Positions 8,806 to 17,608 are shown, numbered from the stretch's first letter. The stretch is 20,709 bases of DNA from an uncultured Oscillospiraceae bacterium (GCA_900549945.1 URQJ01000014.1:1-20709), one strand, 5' to 3'. Notes: a model not told the origin generated them from the sequence alone. A program made the numbers and translations.

Positions 8806-9306
8806 TTACAGAATTTCTTTCACGGACTTGCCGCGGACCGCCGCAACTTCCTCCGCCGTTCTCAGCTCAGAAAGGCCTGCGAGCGTAGCGCGGACGACGT
8901 TGCACGGATTGTTGGAGCGGAGCGCCTTCGTACGGATATCCTTGATGCCGACGCTCTCGACAACCGCACGGACCGGACCGCCGGCGATAACGCCGGTACC
9001 GGGGGCTGCGGGCTTCAGGAGCACGCGGCCTGCGCCGAATTCGCCGATGATTTCATGCGGGATCGTGGAGCCGCGCAGCGCAACCTTCATCAGGTTCTTC
9101 TTTGCGTCCTCGATGCCCTTGCGGATCGCGTCCGGAACTTCGCCGGACTTGCCGATGCCGAAGCCGACAATGCCGTTGCCGTCGCCGACGACGACGAGCG
9201 CTGCGAACTTAAAGATACGGCCGCCTTTAACGGTCTTGGAAACGCGGTTGATGGCAACTACGCGCTCCTTCAGATCGAGGGTGGATGCGTCAATTTTCAT
9301 AGCCAA
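8806..9306 (-). CDS. rpsE: 30S ribosomal protein S5
   Basis: Small-subunit protein near the mRNA entry site that affects decoding accuracy. Up to 166 residues: an S5 double-stranded-RNA-binding domain ([19 protein letters not shown], then [12 protein letters not shown]) and a C-terminal fold with [16 protein letters not shown]. Two starts are possible. The TTG at 9306 (MAMKIDAS) lies 9 nt from AGGAGG; the ATG at 9300 (MKIDAS) lies 15 nt away. Spacing favours TTG, but this is not certain. It lies between rplR and rpmD. Confidence 0.95.
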   Translation of the reverse strand: MAMKIDASTLDLKERVVAINRVSKTVKGGRIFKFAALVVVGDGNGIVGFGIGKSGEVPDAIRKGIEDAKKNLMKVALRGSTIPHEIIGEFGAGRVLLKPAAPGTGVIAGGPVRAVVESVGIKDIRTKALRSNNPCNVVRATLAGLSELRTAEEVAAVRGKSVKEIL

Positions 9307-9324
9307 AACAATATTCCTCCTTGC

Positions 9325-9684
9325 TTAGAAGTTGAGGCCGCCCTCGCGGGCGCCGTCGGCCAGCTCTTTGACGCGGCCGTGGAAGATATAGCCGCCGCGG
9401 TCAAAAACCACATTGGTGATACCCTTATCTGCTGCTCTCTTGGCAATCATCTTGCCAACCTCGCGTGCTGCTTCCTTGTTTCCGCCGTTGCCGGTAAACG
9501 CCTTCTCAACCGTGGACGCCGCGCAAAGCGTAACGCCGTTCACATCGTCGATGAGCTGCGCGTAAATATGCATGTTGGAGCGGAAAACATCGAGGCGCGG
9601 TCTTTCCGGTGTGCCGTTGATCTTGCCGCGGACTCTCTTGTGGCGGCGAAGTCTGGCTACGTTCTTATCTGCCTTACTAACCAT
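9325..9684 (-). CDS. rplR: 50S ribosomal protein L18
   Basis: 5S rRNA-binding protein of the central protuberance. The 119 residues show the basic N-terminus [20 protein letters not shown], then [19 protein letters not shown], and end [20 protein letters not shown], all characteristic. It works with L5 in the 5S RNP. It lies between rplF and rpsE with short gaps. Confidence 0.97.
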   Translation of the reverse strand: MVSKADKNVARLRRHKRVRGKINGTPERPRLDVFRSNMHIYAQLIDDVNGVTLCAASTVEKAFTGNGGNKEAAREVGKMIAKRAADKGITNVVFDRGGYIFHGRVKELADGAREGGLNF

Positions 9685-9705
9685 TTTTATCTCACTCCTA
9701 ACCTA

Positions 9706-10248
9706 TTATTTACCCTTACCGGTCTTGCCTTCCTTGCGGCGGACAACCTCATCAACATACTTGATGCCCTTGCCCTTGTACGGCTCCGGCGGTCTCTTCT
9801 CGCGGACTTCCGCCGCGAACTGGCCGACCTTCTGCTTATCGGCGCCGAGGATGATAATCTTGTTCGGGGCCGGAACCTCGATCTTAATATCCTCCGTTTC
9901 GGAGACGATAACCTGATGCGAGAAGCCGAGGTTCATCACAAGATCCTTGCCCTGCTTCTGAACACGGTAGCCGACACCGTTGACTTCAAGCTCCTTCTTA
10001 AAGCCCTCGGTGACGCCGACGACCATGTTGTGGATCAGCGTGCGGGTGAGGCCGTGCAGCGAGCGGTTTTCCTTCTCGTCGTTCGGACGTGTAACAACAA
10101 TCTCAGCGCCCTCCACAGCGATGTTCATGCTCGGCTGGAACGTCTGGGACAGCGTGCCCTTCGGCCCCTTCACCGTAACGCAGCTGCCGTCGATTTTAAC
10201 CTCGACGCCTGCGGGAATATTTATCGGTTTTCTTCCAATTCTGGACAT
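9706..10248 (-). CDS. rplF: 50S ribosomal protein L6
   Basis: Protein at the base of the L7/L12 stalk, near the factor-binding centre. The 180 residues contain two similar L6 domains; the hallmark [15 protein letters not shown] start and the C-terminal signature [21 protein letters not shown] are visible. It lies 21 nt before rplR and 18 nt after rpsH. The ATG at 10248 is preceded by GGGAGGTGCAATAAC. Confidence 0.97.
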   Translation of the reverse strand: MSRIGRKPINIPAGVEVKIDGSCVTVKGPKGTLSQTFQPSMNIAVEGAEIVVTRPNDEKENRSLHGLTRTLIHNMVVGVTEGFKKELEVNGVGYRVQKQGKDLVMNLGFSHQVIVSETEDIKIEVPAPNKIIILGADKQKVGQFAAEVREKRPPEPYKGKGIKYVDEVVRRKEGKTGKGK

Positions 10249-10266
10249 GTTATTGCACCTCCCTGA

Positions 10267-10665
10267 TTACCAAATGAACGCGAGAACTTCGCCGCCGATG
10301 TTCATCTTTCTCGCCTCGCGGTCGGTCATAACGCCCTTCGAGGTGGAGATGATCGCGGTGCCAAGGCCCTTCATGACCTTCGGCAGCTCTGCTGCGTTGG
10401 AATAGATGCGGAGACCCGGCTTCGAGACTCTCTTGAGCCCCTTGATCGCGGAGATGCCGCCCTCAACATACTTCAGTGTTACGGTGATGACGCCCTGTTT
10501 GCCGTCTTCCTTAACCGTAAAGCCCTTGACATAGCCTTCGTCAACAAGAATCTGGCAAATAGCCTTCTTCATGTTAGAAGCAGGGATGTCAACAGTGTCA
10601 TGCTTTGCAGACTGAGCGTTGCGGATACGGGTAAGCAGGTCAGCGATTGTATCAGTAATCTGCAT
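10267..10665 (-). CDS. rpsH: 30S ribosomal protein S8
   Basis: Primary 16S rRNA binder in the central domain. The 132 residues begin [20 protein letters not shown] and end with the conserved [20 protein letters not shown] block. In Escherichia coli S8 represses the spc operon at rplE; I see no comparable hairpin in the short gaps here. It lies between the S14 gene and rplF. Confidence 0.97.
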   Translation of the reverse strand: MQITDTIADLLTRIRNAQSAKHDTVDIPASNMKKAICQILVDEGYVKGFTVKEDGKQGVITVTLKYVEGGISAIKGLKRVSKPGLRIYSNAAELPKVMKGLGTAIISTSKGVMTDREARKMNIGGEVLAFIW

Positions 10666-10690
10666 GATTTATTAACCTCCTATTAGCTTT

Positions 10691-10876
10691 TTACCAGCTT
10701 GCTTTCTTGACGCCCGGAATCTGGCCCTTGTAAGCCAGCTCGCGGAAGCAGATACGGCAGATGCCGAACTTGCGAAGGTAGGCATGCGGCCTGCCACAGA
10801 TCTTGCATCTGTTGTATTCGCGCGTAGAGAACTTCTGCTCTCTCGCCTGCTTGAGTTTCATAGAAGTCTTGGCCAC
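10691..10876 (-). CDS. rpsN: 30S ribosomal protein S14, zinc type (type Z)
   Basis: The short 61-residue zinc form of S14, also called rpsZ. The zinc ribbon ligands are C24, C27, C40 and C43 (NRCKICGRP and GICRICFRE). It binds 16S rRNA in the head. It lies between rplE and rpsH with gaps of 12 and 25 nt. This form is usual in Gram-positive bacteria; no zinc-free paralogue is seen in the window. Confidence 0.97.
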   Translation of the reverse strand: MAKTSMKLKQAREQKFSTREYNRCKICGRPHAYLRKFGICRICFRELAYKGQIPGVKKASW

Positions 10877-10888
10877 AGTATTCCCTCC

Positions 10889-11428
10889 TTACTTCTCGAA
10901 CGGAGCGCCCATGAGCTTCAGAAGCTCGCGGCCCTCTTCGTCCGTCTCAGCCGTCGTTACAAAGCAGACATCCATGCCGCGGACCTTGTCGATTTTATCG
11001 TACTCGATCTCGGGGAAAATGAGCTGCTCTTTAACGCCCAGGCTGTAGTTGCCTCTGCCGTCGAATGCGTTCGGGTTAATGCCGCGGAAGTCACGCACGC
11101 GCGGAAGCGCGATGTTGAACAGGCGGTCCATAAACTCCCACATCTTCTCGCCGCGAAGCGTAACCTTCACGCCGATCGGCATGCCCTCGCGCAGCTTGAA
11201 GTTCGCAACGGACTTCTTCGCCTTGCAGACAACGGGCTTCTGACCAGTGATCTTCGCGATATCGGCGGAGATGGAATCGATCACCTTCGCGTTGTCCTTC
11301 GCCTCGCCGGCGCCGACGTTGATCACAATTTTATCGAGCTTCGGAACCTGCATCACGCTCTTGTAGCCGAATTTCGTCATCAGAGCGGGCGCGACCTCAG
11401 CCTTGTAAAAATCATTCAGTCTTGCCAT
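10889..11428 (-). CDS. rplE: 50S ribosomal protein L5
   Basis: 5S rRNA-binding protein of the central protuberance; touches P-site tRNA. The 179 residues contain [16 protein letters not shown], the basic segment [16 protein letters not shown] and [20 protein letters not shown], all conserved in the family. It lies between rplX and the S14 gene with gaps of 15 and 12 nt. Confidence 0.98.
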   Translation of the reverse strand: MARLNDFYKAEVAPALMTKFGYKSVMQVPKLDKIVINVGAGEAKDNAKVIDSISADIAKITGQKPVVCKAKKSVANFKLREGMPIGVKVTLRGEKMWEFMDRLFNIALPRVRDFRGINPNAFDGRGNYSLGVKEQLIFPEIEYDKIDKVRGMDVCFVTTAETDEEGRELLKLMGAPFEK

Positions 11429-11443
11429 TTTGTCTTCCTCCCA

Positions 11444-11761
11444 TTAAAGCGACTCGCCGCATTTTTTGCAAATGCGCTCTTTGGTGCCGTCCTCGTACAG
11501 CTTGTGGGCGACACGCGTGGGCTTGCCGCAGCGGGGGCAGACAACCTGAACCTTGCACGCGTAAATCGCGGACTCGGCCTTGATGATGCCGCCGGCCTCG
11601 CCCATCTTGCGGGGCTTTACATGCTTCGAGACAATGTTGGCATTCTCGACGATGACCTTGCCCTCCTTCGGGGAAACGGCCATGACCTTGCCCTTCTTGC
11701 CGCGGTCCTTACCGCTGAGGATAACGACGGTGTCACCGGTTTTTACATGAACTTTACTCAT
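11444..11761 (-). CDS. rplX: 50S ribosomal protein L24 with a zinc-ribbon tail
   Basis: Early assembly initiator for the 50S subunit. The 105 residues have an N-terminal KOW domain (VHVKTGDTVVILSGKDRGKK) and a C-terminal four-cysteine ribbon: C75 and C78 in CPRCGKPTRV, C98 and C101 in CKKCGESL. Many L24 proteins, including that of Bacillus subtilis, lack these cysteines, so this is the presumed zinc-binding variant. It lies 16 nt after rplN and 15 nt before rplE. Confidence 0.97.
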   Translation of the reverse strand: MSKVHVKTGDTVVILSGKDRGKKGKVMAVSPKEGKVIVENANIVSKHVKPRKMGEAGGIIKAESAIYACKVQVVCPRCGKPTRVAHKLYEDGTKERICKKCGESL

Positions 11762-11777
11762 TTCAGGACACCTCCAA

Positions 11778-12146
11778 TTAAAGAACTTCCGGGGCGAGGG
11801 AAAGAATCTTCATGTACTCCTTGTCGCGCAGCTCGCGCGCAACCGGCCCGAAGATACGTGTGCCCCTGGGGTTTTTATCGTCACGGATGATGACGGCTGC
11901 ATTCTCGTCGAAACGGATGTAAGTGCCGTCCTCACGGCGGACGCCGGAAGCGGATCTCACGATAACCGCCTTGACAACGTCGCCCTTCTTAACAACTCCG
12001 CCGGGTGCTGCTTTTTTAACGGAAGCAACCACGACGTCGCCGATATTTGCATACCTCCGGCCTGTGCCACCGAGAACGCGGATGCACATAAGCTCCTTCG
12101 CTCCTGTGTTGTCGGCCACTTTGAGGTAAGTCTGCTGCTGAATCAC
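11778..12146 (-). CDS. rplN: 50S ribosomal protein L14
   Basis: Large-subunit protein that forms an intersubunit bridge with 16S rRNA and binds the silencing factor RsfS. The 122 residues begin [20 protein letters not shown] and contain the signature DNTGAK plus [18 protein letters not shown] at the C-terminus. Length is exactly typical. It lies 27 nt after rpsQ. Confidence 0.98.
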   Translation of the reverse strand: MIQQQTYLKVADNTGAKELMCIRVLGGTGRRYANIGDVVVASVKKAAPGGVVKKGDVVKAVIVRSASGVRREDGTYIRFDENAAVIIRDDKNPRGTRIFGPVARELRDKEYMKILSLAPEVL

Positions 12147-12173
12147 AGTAATTCCTCCTTCTGCTAAAGCCGA

Positions 12174-12431
12174 TTATTTGGCTTTCTCGATAATCTCAAC
12201 CAGGCGCCATCTCTTATCCTTAGAGAGGGGACGAGTTTCCATGATGCGCACTCTGTCGCCGATGCCGCAGGCGTTCTCTTCGTCATGCGCCTTGCGCTTC
12301 ACGGTACGCTTGATGATCTTGTTGTAAAGCGGATGTCTGTAACTGTCCTCAACAGCAACAACGATTGTCTTGTCCATCTTATTGCTGACGACCTTGCCGA
12401 CAGTTGTCTTTCTCATGTTTCTTTCGCTCAC
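12174..12431 (-). CDS. rpsQ: 30S ribosomal protein S17
   Basis: Primary binder of the 5' domain of 16S rRNA, OB fold, 85 residues. Core segments are [32 protein letters not shown] and [18 protein letters not shown]. The start is GTG at 12431 (MSERNMRK): GGAGG lies 8 nt upstream, and the extra five residues before the internal ATG match related S17 proteins. It lies 19 nt after rpmC and 27 nt before rplN. Confidence 0.96.
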   Translation of the reverse strand: MSERNMRKTTVGKVVSNKMDKTIVVAVEDSYRHPLYNKIIKRTVKRKAHDEENACGIGDRVRIMETRPLSKDKRWRLVEIIEKAK

Positions 12432-12450
12432 TTCTTAATCCTCCCTTCCC

Positions 12451-12654
12451 TTACGCGTTCTCTTTGCTAAGCTCATTCGCGCGGATAACTGTCTTAACAC
12501 GAGCGATGTCCTTCTTAACCGCCGAGATGCGCATCGGGTTTTCAAGCTGGTTAATCGCGAGCTGGAATCTGAGGTTAAAGAGCTCGGCTTTGAGGTCATT
12601 CAGTTTTGTGTTCAGCTCGTCAGCAGTGAGCTGTCTGATTTCAGAAGCTTTCAT
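12451..12654 (-). CDS. rpmC: 50S ribosomal protein L29
   Basis: A 67-residue helical protein at the tunnel exit, next to L23, where trigger factor and SRP dock. The N-terminus [18 protein letters not shown] and the signature [16 protein letters not shown] are typical. It starts 5 nt after the rplP stop codon and precedes rpsQ. Confidence 0.97.
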   Translation of the reverse strand: MKASEIRQLTADELNTKLNDLKAELFNLRFQLAINQLENPMRISAVKKDIARVKTVIRANELSKENA

Positions 12655-12659
12655 TACTC

Positions 12660-13073
12660 TTAGCCCTCCTCTTTAGTAACAAACTTGCACTTGATCGGAA
12701 GCTTGTTGCTCGCAAGGCGGAGCGCCTCGCGGGCCGTCTCTTCCGAAACGCCGCCAAGCTCGAACATAACTCTGCCGGGCTTAACGACGGCCACCCAGTA
12801 TTCGGGCGAGCCCTTACCGGAACCCATTCGGGTTTCAGCGGGCTTCTGCGTGATCGGCTTATCCGGGAAAATCTTGATCCAGACCTTACCGAAACGCTTG
12901 CAGTAACGCGTCATGGCGACACGGGCCGCCTCGATCTGATTGGAGGTGATCCATGCGGGCTCCATCGCCTGCAGGCCGAAATCGCCGTATGTCACCTTAT
13001 TGCCGCGGTATGCCTTGCCGGTGAGACGGCCTCTGTGCACTCTGCGGTACTTAACTCTCTTAGGAAGCAACAT
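12660..13073 (-). CDS. rplP: 50S ribosomal protein L16
   Basis: Protein at the base of the central protuberance that contacts the elbow of A- and P-site tRNA; a classic late-assembly protein. The 137 residues include [39 protein letters not shown] and [20 protein letters not shown]. Its ATG overlaps the rpsC stop codon by one base (TAATG), so translation of the two is coupled. Confidence 0.98.
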   Translation of the reverse strand: MLLPKRVKYRRVHRGRLTGKAYRGNKVTYGDFGLQAMEPAWITSNQIEAARVAMTRYCKRFGKVWIKIFPDKPITQKPAETRMGSGKGSPEYWVAVVKPGRVMFELGGVSEETAREALRLASNKLPIKCKFVTKEEG

Positions 13074-13747
13074 TACGCACGCCCTCCTTCCTTCTTGCTG
13101 TTTCTGCGGCTGCGGTTCTCATTGAGAACCTCGCCCTTGTACAGCCAAACCTTAACGCCGATTCTGCCGTACGTTGTAGCGGCTTCCGCGAAGCCGTAGT
13201 CGATGTCCGCACGGATGGTCTGCAGCGGAATCGTGCCGTCGTGGTACTGCTCGCTTCTCGCGATTTCAGCGCCGTTCAGACGGCCGGACACCATGATCTT
13301 GATGCCCTTCGCGCCGAGCTTCATCGAGCGGCCGATGCACTGCTTCATCGCTCTTCTGAAAGCGATTCTCTTCTCGAGCTGCTGTGCGACGTTCTCCGCG
13401 ACGAGCTGCGCGTTGAGGTCCGGCTGCTTCACCTCAACGATGTTGATGACAACCGGCTTCTTGAGCTGCTTCTCGCACTGGATGCGGAGCTTCTCGATTT
13501 CCGAGCCGCCCTTGCCGATGACCATGCCCGGCTTGGAGCAGTGGATATGAATGCGGACCTTAGAGGCGTCGCGCTCAATTTCAATCTTCGGAACACCTGC
13601 GAGGTAGAGCTGCTTCTTCAGCGTCTTTCTGAGGTTGTAGTCCTCAACCAGCGTATCGCCGAAGGAAGCCTTCTTTGCGAACCAGCGGGAATCCCAGTCT
13701 TTGATGACGCCCACGCGTAAGCCGTGGGGATTAACTTTCTGACCCAT
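13073..13747 (-). CDS. rpsC: 30S ribosomal protein S3
   Basis: Head protein at the mRNA entry channel with helicase-linked basic residues. The 224 residues contain a KH type-2 domain; the GKGG loop is at 78-81 within [19 protein letters not shown]-terminal S3 domain with [13 protein letters not shown] follows. The N-terminus [14 protein letters not shown] is diagnostic. It lies 16 nt after rplV and overlaps rplP by one base. Confidence 0.98.
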   Translation of the reverse strand: MGQKVNPHGLRVGVIKDWDSRWFAKKASFGDTLVEDYNLRKTLKKQLYLAGVPKIEIERDASKVRIHIHCSKPGMVIGKGGSEIEKLRIQCEKQLKKPVVINIVEVKQPDLNAQLVAENVAQQLEKRIAFRRAMKQCIGRSMKLGAKGIKIMVSGRLNGAEIARSEQYHDGTIPLQTIRADIDYGFAEAATTYGRIGVKVWLYKGEVLNENRSRRNSKKEGGRA

Positions 13748-13763
13748 AATGTGACCTCCTCGC

Positions 13764-14099
13764 TTATTCCTTCTCTTTCACAACGAGTGTGACATGAGAG
13801 GTTCTCTTCAAAATTCTGTAGGCTCTGCCCTGTGCTCTCGGGCGGATTCTCTTGAGCGTCGGGCCGGGGCAGACGAAGCACTCGGAAACATAGAGGTTGT
13901 TCTTATCCATGTTGAAGTTGTTCTCTGCGTTGGCCACTGCGCTCTTGAGGAGCTTCTCGAGATCTTCGCACGCCGCCTTCGGGGTGTGCTTGAGGATCGC
14001 CATAGCGAGGTCTACGGGCTTGTTTCTGATAAGGTCCAGAACGATCTCAACCTTGCGGGGAGAAATTCGGGTATACTTCAGAACTGCTTTTGCTTCCAT
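13764..14099 (-). CDS. rplV: 50S ribosomal protein L22
   Basis: Exit-tunnel protein; its long beta hairpin lines the constriction. The 111-residue form starts [21 protein letters not shown] longer in-frame reading back to 14171 adds 24 unrelated residues overlapping the end of rpsS and is rejected; AAAGGAGAG lies 7 nt before the ATG at 14099. The tunnel hairpin is the segment [20 protein letters not shown]. It lies 19 nt after rpsS. Confidence 0.97.
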   Translation of the reverse strand: MEAKAVLKYTRISPRKVEIVLDLIRNKPVDLAMAILKHTPKAACEDLEKLLKSAVANAENNFNMDKNNLYVSECFVCPGPTLKRIRPRAQGRAYRILKRTSHVTLVVKEKE

Positions 14100-14118
14100 C
14101 TTTATACTCTCCTTTCTC

Positions 14119-14391
14119 TCAGCGGCTGGTCTTGGAACCGGCGTGACCCTTGAAGGTGCGGGTCGGGGCAAACTCGCCGAGCTTGTGGCCGACCATATCC
14201 TCCGTCACATAAACCGGAACGTGCTTGCGGCCGTCGTGGACGGCGATTGTATGACCGACGAAATCCGGGAAGATCATGGAGGCGCGGCTCCACGTCTTGA
14301 GAATCTTCTTCTCGCCGTTCTCATTCATTGCCTGAATCCTTTTAAGCAGTGCGGGCTGACAAAAAGGACCCTTTTTTAAGCTTCTGCTCAT
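14119..14391 (-). CDS. rpsS: 30S ribosomal protein S19
   Basis: Head protein that pairs with S13 and contacts the 50S subunit. The 90 residues begin [19 protein letters not shown] and contain [20 protein letters not shown] and the end signature [15 protein letters not shown]. It lies 25 nt after rplB. Stop codon TGA, unlike most of its neighbours, which end in TAA. Confidence 0.97.
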   Translation of the reverse strand: MSRSLKKGPFCQPALLKRIQAMNENGEKKILKTWSRASMIFPDFVGHTIAVHDGRKHVPVYVTEDMVGHKLGEFAPTRTFKGHAGSKTSR

Positions 14392-14416
14392 ATTCTTTTA
14401 AGCTCCTTTCCGTGCC

Positions 14417-15250
14417 TTACTTACCGTTTCTGCGCTTAACGATGAACTTGTTGCTCGCCTTCTTCTTAGCGCGCGTCTTGTAGCCGAGGGCCGGCTTGCC
14501 CCACGGCGTGACCGGGCCCGGGCGTCCGACAGGGCTCTTGCCCTCACCGCCGCCGTGCGGGTGGTCGTTCGGGTTCATAACGGAACCTCTCACGGTCGGT
14601 CTCCAGCCCATGTTTCTCTTGCGGCCGGCCTTGCCGATCTTCACGTTCTCGTGGTCGATATTGGAAACCTGACCGATGGAGGCCATGCAGGCGTCCGGCA
14701 CATTTCTGAGCTCGCCGGAGGGCAGTCTCAGCAGCGCCATGCCGTTTTCCTTCGCCATGAGCTGCGCCATGATGCCGGCGGCTCTCGCGAGCTGCGCGCC
14801 CTTGCCGGGGTAGAGCTCAACGTTGTGCACGAAGGTACCGGTCGGGATATTGGCAAGCGGAAGCGCGTTGCCGGGCTTAATGTCCGCATCCTTGCCGGAG
14901 ACAACCTTGTCGCCGACCTTCAGGCCGTTCGGCGCGATGATATACTTCTTCTCGCCGTCCTCATACTGCACGAGCGCGATGAACGCGGAGCGGTTCGGAT
15001 CGTACTCGATCGTCAGGACCGTAGCGGTCATGTCGTTCTTCTGGCGCTTGAAGTCGATGATGCGGTACTTCTTGCGGTTGCCGCCGCCTCTGTGGCGGAC
15101 GGTGATTCTGCCGTAGCTGTTGCGGCCGGCAGCCTTATTCTTCGGAGCCAGCAGGCTCTTTTCCGGGCCACACTTGCTCAGACCGCTGTAGTCCGTGGTG
15201 GACATGTTGCGGCGCGCATTCGTGGTCGGCTTATAATTGATAATTGCCAT
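14417..15250 (-). CDS. rplB: 50S ribosomal protein L2
   Basis: Core large-subunit protein close to the peptidyl-transferase centre and needed for subunit joining. The 277 residues match the standard length. The N-terminus [17 protein letters not shown] and the signature [18 protein letters not shown], with HPHGGGEGK at 230-238, are present. The ATG at 15250 is preceded by AAGGAGAG with 8-nt spacing; an open frame further upstream (to 15298) is non-conserved and rejected. It is separated from rplW by an unusually long 77-nt spacer. Confidence 0.98.
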   Translation of the reverse strand: MAIINYKPTTNARRNMSTTDYSGLSKCGPEKSLLAPKNKAAGRNSYGRITVRHRGGGNRKKYRIIDFKRQKNDMTATVLTIEYDPNRSAFIALVQYEDGEKKYIIAPNGLKVGDKVVSGKDADIKPGNALPLANIPTGTFVHNVELYPGKGAQLARAAGIMAQLMAKENGMALLRLPSGELRNVPDACMASIGQVSNIDHENVKIGKAGRKRNMGWRPTVRGSVMNPNDHPHGGGEGKSPVGRPGPVTPWGKPALGYKTRAKKKASNKFIVKRRNGK

Positions 15251-15278
15251 TGTGTTTTCTCTCCTTATTTGGCTTTGC

Positions 15279-15325
15279 GGGAACGGGCCGTTTCCCATTC
15301 ATGCCCTTCGGGGTATTCTTCGGGC
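15279..15325 (-). promoter_or_regulatory. Two hairpins in the rplW-rplB spacer
   Basis: The 77-nt gap holds two potential RNA structures on the minus strand. One pairs 15279-15285 with 15289-15296 (7 bp, one bulged A, tiny loop). The other is a GCCC/GGGC stem within 15303-15325, containing a CTTCGGG direct repeat on the + strand. Neither is followed by a U-run, so termination is unlikely. They may be processing or protein-binding sites; this is an inference from structure alone. Confidence 0.35.
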
Positions 15326-15327
15326 GA

Positions 15328-15618
15328 TTAGATCATCGACTCGAAGAACTCGATCGTCTTGCTGCCCTCTGTGAGCGTTACAACAGCCTTTTTCCAAGCT
15401 CTGGTGTAGCCCTCGTATCTGCCCTGACGGCGGAACTTGCCGCGCACGTTCAGCGTGTTGACCTTCTGAACCTTGACGCCGAACAGCTCCTCGACCGCCT
15501 TCGCGATCTCGATCTTGTTCGCATCCTTGCAGACCTCAAACGTGTATTTCTTCTCCGCATTGCCGGCCATGGATTTCTCCGTGATGATCGGGCGGATAAC
15601 GATGTCCTGCGCTTTCAT
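15328..15618 (-). CDS. rplW: 50S ribosomal protein L23
   Basis: Tunnel-exit protein that serves as the docking site for trigger factor and SRP. The 96 residues begin [19 protein letters not shown] and contain [19 protein letters not shown] and the basic loop [18 protein letters not shown]. Its ATG overlaps the rplD stop by one base (TAATG), indicating coupling. Confidence 0.98.
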   Translation of the reverse strand: MKAQDIVIRPIITEKSMAGNAEKKYTFEVCKDANKIEIAKAVEELFGVKVQKVNTLNVRGKFRRQGRYEGYTRAWKKAVVTLTEGSKTIEFFESMI

Positions 15619-16241
15619 TATGCGTACACCTCCTCGATTTTGGAGACGGCATCCTTCACAACGATGAACTTATCGGCATTGAGGATGTCGTATACGTTCA
15701 GCGTATTGACCTGCGCGGTCTTGACGCCGGGGATGTTCGCGGCGGAAGCGATGACCTTGGCATCGACCTCCGGGAGAACGATGAGCGCCTTCTTCTCGCT
15801 GCCGAGCGCCTTGAGCATCTCGGCGATCTTCTTCGTCTTGTAGCCCTCCGTCGTGATGGCGTCGACGACGATCATTTCATTGTCCTGCACCTTGCTCGAA
15901 AGCGCAGACTTCATCGCGAGGCGCTTGACCTTCTTGTTCAGCGTGACGGTGTAATCTCTCGGCTTCGGCGCGAACACGATGCCGCCGTGCGTCCACTGCG
16001 GCGCTCTCGTGGAGCCCTGTCTTGCACGGCCGGTGCCCTTCTGTCTCCACGGCTTCTTGCCGCCGCCGGAAACCTCCGCGCGGGTGAGCGCGGACTGCGT
16101 GCCCTGTCTCTGGTTTGCGAGATACGCCTTGACCATATCATTCATGACGGAAACGTTGGGCTCGATACCGAAAACCTCAGCGGAAAGCTCGATCTTCTCG
16201 ACCTCTTTGCCCGCCATGTTCATAACTGCTACTGTAGGCAT
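15618..16241 (-). CDS. rplD: 50S ribosomal protein L4
   Basis: Exit-tunnel protein whose extended loop lines the tunnel. In Escherichia coli it is also the autogenous repressor of the S10 operon. The 207 residues contain the loop segment [19 protein letters not shown], then [19 protein letters not shown], and the C-terminal region [18 protein letters not shown]. It follows rplC by 18 nt. Its possible action on the structured rpsJ leader here is an open question. Confidence 0.98.
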   Translation of the reverse strand: MPTVAVMNMAGKEVEKIELSAEVFGIEPNVSVMNDMVKAYLANQRQGTQSALTRAEVSGGGKKPWRQKGTGRARQGSTRAPQWTHGGIVFAPKPRDYTVTLNKKVKRLAMKSALSSKVQDNEMIVVDAITTEGYKTKKIAEMLKALGSEKKALIVLPEVDAKVIASAANIPGVKTAQVNTLNVYDILNADKFIVVKDAVSKIEEVYA

Positions 16242-16259
16242 TCTTTATTCCTCCTTCCC

Positions 16260-16892
16260 TTACGCTTTTACGCTGTCGCGCAGTACGACCGTACCGCCGT
16301 TGGGGCCGGGAATAGCACCCTTCACAGCAATCAGATTGTTCTCCGCATCGACCTTGACAACGGCGAGGTTCTGAACCGTAACCTTCTCCGCGCCGAGGTG
16401 GCCGGCCATCTTCAGGCCCTTCCAAACTCTGGACGGGCTGGAGCAGGCGCCGTTGGAGCCGCCGTGGCGGGCAACCGGGCCGGAACCGTGGGTTTCCTTC
16501 AGTCTCTGGAAGTTCCAGCGCTTGATGACGCCGGCGTAGCCCTTACCCTTGCTGACGCCCGTAACGTCGACCTTGTCGCCGTTCTCAAAGACGTCCGCCT
16601 TGATGAGGTCGCCGACATTGTAAGCCGCGCAGTCGCTCATTCTGAACTCCTTCAGGGTCTTCTTCGGGGCGACGTCGCCCTTCTTGAAGTGGCCCGTAAG
16701 GGGCTTCGAAACGCGCTGCGGCTTCTGGTCGCCGAAGCCTACCTGAATCGCGTCATAGCCGTCGTTTTCAACAGTCTTTTTCTGTGTGACAACACAGGGA
16801 CCGGCTTCCACAACTGTCACGGGGACGACTCTGCCCTTTTCGTCGAAAATCTGCGTCATGCCGATTTTCTTGCCGATGATTGCCTTCTGCAT
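16260..16892 (-). CDS. rplC: 50S ribosomal protein L3
   Basis: Early-assembly protein with a loop reaching the peptidyl-transferase centre. The 210 residues begin [20 protein letters not shown], contain [15 protein letters not shown] and the central loop [20 protein letters not shown], and end with [23 protein letters not shown] precedes the ATG. It is separated from rpsJ by an 86-nt spacer with a tetraloop hairpin. Confidence 0.98.
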   Translation of the reverse strand: MQKAIIGKKIGMTQIFDEKGRVVPVTVVEAGPCVVTQKKTVENDGYDAIQVGFGDQKPQRVSKPLTGHFKKGDVAPKKTLKEFRMSDCAAYNVGDLIKADVFENGDKVDVTGVSKGKGYAGVIKRWNFQRLKETHGSGPVARHGGSNGACSSPSRVWKGLKMAGHLGAEKVTVQNLAVVKVDAENNLIAVKGAIPGPNGGTVVLRDSVKA

Positions 16893-16917
16893 TTTGTATC
16901 CTCCTGTTAGGTTATTG

Positions 16918-16970
16918 GTCGGATTTCTCCGACGTGACCCTCCTGCCTGTAGGTTGAGCGGCGTATGCCG
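16918..16970 (-). promoter_or_regulatory. Hairpins in the rpsJ-rplC spacer
   Basis: On the minus strand, 16933 to 16918 reads GTCGGA-GAAA-TCCGAC, a perfect 6-bp stem capped by a GNRA tetraloop, placed about 26 nt before the rplC start. A second 4-bp stem with loop (CGGC-ATAC-GCCG) spans 16959-16970. An extra Shine-Dalgarno-like GGAGGG lies just before the tetraloop hairpin with no start codon behind it. No U-run follows, so this is more likely a protein-binding or processing site than a terminator. Confidence 0.4.
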
Positions 16971-16978
16971 ACAATCGA

Positions 16979-17290
16979 TTAAAGTTTGATTTCGATCTCA
17001 ACACCGGCGGGGAGCTCTAAGCCCATCAACGCCTCAACGGTTTTGTTGCTGGGTCTTAAGATGTCGATAAGTCTCTTGTGGGTTCTCATCTCGAACTGCT
17101 CGCGGCTGTCCTTGTACTTGTGCACAGCTCTGAGGATCGTGATGATCTGCTTCTCGGTCGGCAGCGGGACGGGGCCGGAAACTCTCGCGCCCGTGCGCTT
17201 GGCGGTCTGCACGATCTTCTCCGCCGACTGATCGACGACCTGATGATCGTAACCCTTAATTCTTATCCTGATCTTTTCCTTGACTGCCAC
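16979..17290 (-). CDS. rpsJ: 30S ribosomal protein S10
   Basis: Head protein of the 30S subunit that also works in transcription antitermination with NusB (NusE). The 103 residues include [40 protein letters not shown] and the C-terminal [12 protein letters not shown], all characteristic. The start codon is GTG at 17290, with AGGAGG 8 nt upstream; no ATG is available near the conserved N-terminus. It is the first gene of the 32-gene operon and lies about 355 nt downstream of the mapped-by-eye promoter. Confidence 0.98.
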   Translation of the reverse strand: MAVKEKIRIRIKGYDHQVVDQSAEKIVQTAKRTGARVSGPVPLPTEKQIITILRAVHKYKDSREQFEMRTHKRLIDILRPSNKTVEALMGLELPAGVEIEIKL

Positions 17291-17381
17291 TAAAATCGCC
17301 TCCTGTTGTTTTGTAAGTTGGCGGGCTGTACAGGTTTTTATGTTTTAAACACTGCTCCGGGTGTTCCGCCGGAAGCCATAG

Positions 17382-17413
17382 AAAAACCGGACATCCACTT
17401 TCGTGAATTCCGG
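17382..17413 (-). terminator. Attenuator-like hairpin with U5, late rpsJ leader
   Basis: On the minus strand 17413-17409 and 17408-17403 pair with 17398-17393 and 17391-17387: 11 bp with one G-U pair, one bulged G and a GAAA tetraloop. Five U follow at 17386-17382. This is a good intrinsic-terminator shape about 90 nt before rpsJ, in a place where termination would shut down the whole operon. Confidence 0.55.
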
Positions 17414-17451
17414 GATCGTTCGGGCCGGTGTAAAACACAAACCCTGCACAT

Positions 17452-17511
17452 AAAAAACCATCTAAGCGCATTTTCGTCCGGCCTGTGCACCTTAAAAATC
17501 AGCGCATGGTT
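17452..17511 (-). terminator. Possible long-range stem with U6, middle of rpsJ leader
   Basis: AACCAT-GCGC (17511-17502) can pair with GCGC (17469-17466) and ATGGTT (17461-17456), with a 4-nt bulge and a large internal loop; U residues continue through 17452. The stem is less stable than the other two and the loop is long, so this is a tentative call. Confidence 0.3.
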
Positions 17512-17587
17512 CCGCGCGCCACTCCACACGGGGAGCCGCTTCGCTTCGATTGTTGTCGCCCGGTTTAAAATCGGACATACTCCACGG

Positions 17588-17608
17588 AAAAACCGGCCGT
17601 ATCGGCCG
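17588..17608 (-). terminator. Attenuator-like hairpin with U5, early rpsJ leader
   Basis: CGGCCG (17608-17603) and CGGCCG (17599-17594) are self-complementary and pair around the three-base loop ATA. A single G and then five U (17592-17588) follow. It lies only about 40 nt after the predicted transcription start. Confidence 0.45.

Noticed and set aside
8641..10266. A 541-codon open frame on the + strand, antisense to rpmD, rpsE, rplR, rplF and rpsH
   Set aside because: It lies opposite certain ribosomal genes, has low-complexity Leu/Ala/Asp composition typical of antisense frames in GC-rich DNA, no RBS and no recognisable domain.
10784..11890. A 368-codon + strand open frame antisense to rpsN, rplE, rplX and rplN
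   Set aside because: Same pattern as above: reverse complement of conserved genes with no independent coding signal.
17338..17529. 63-codon minus-strand frame in the rpsJ leader
   Set aside because: GTG start without ribosome binding site and no family resemblance; the hairpins explain the region better.
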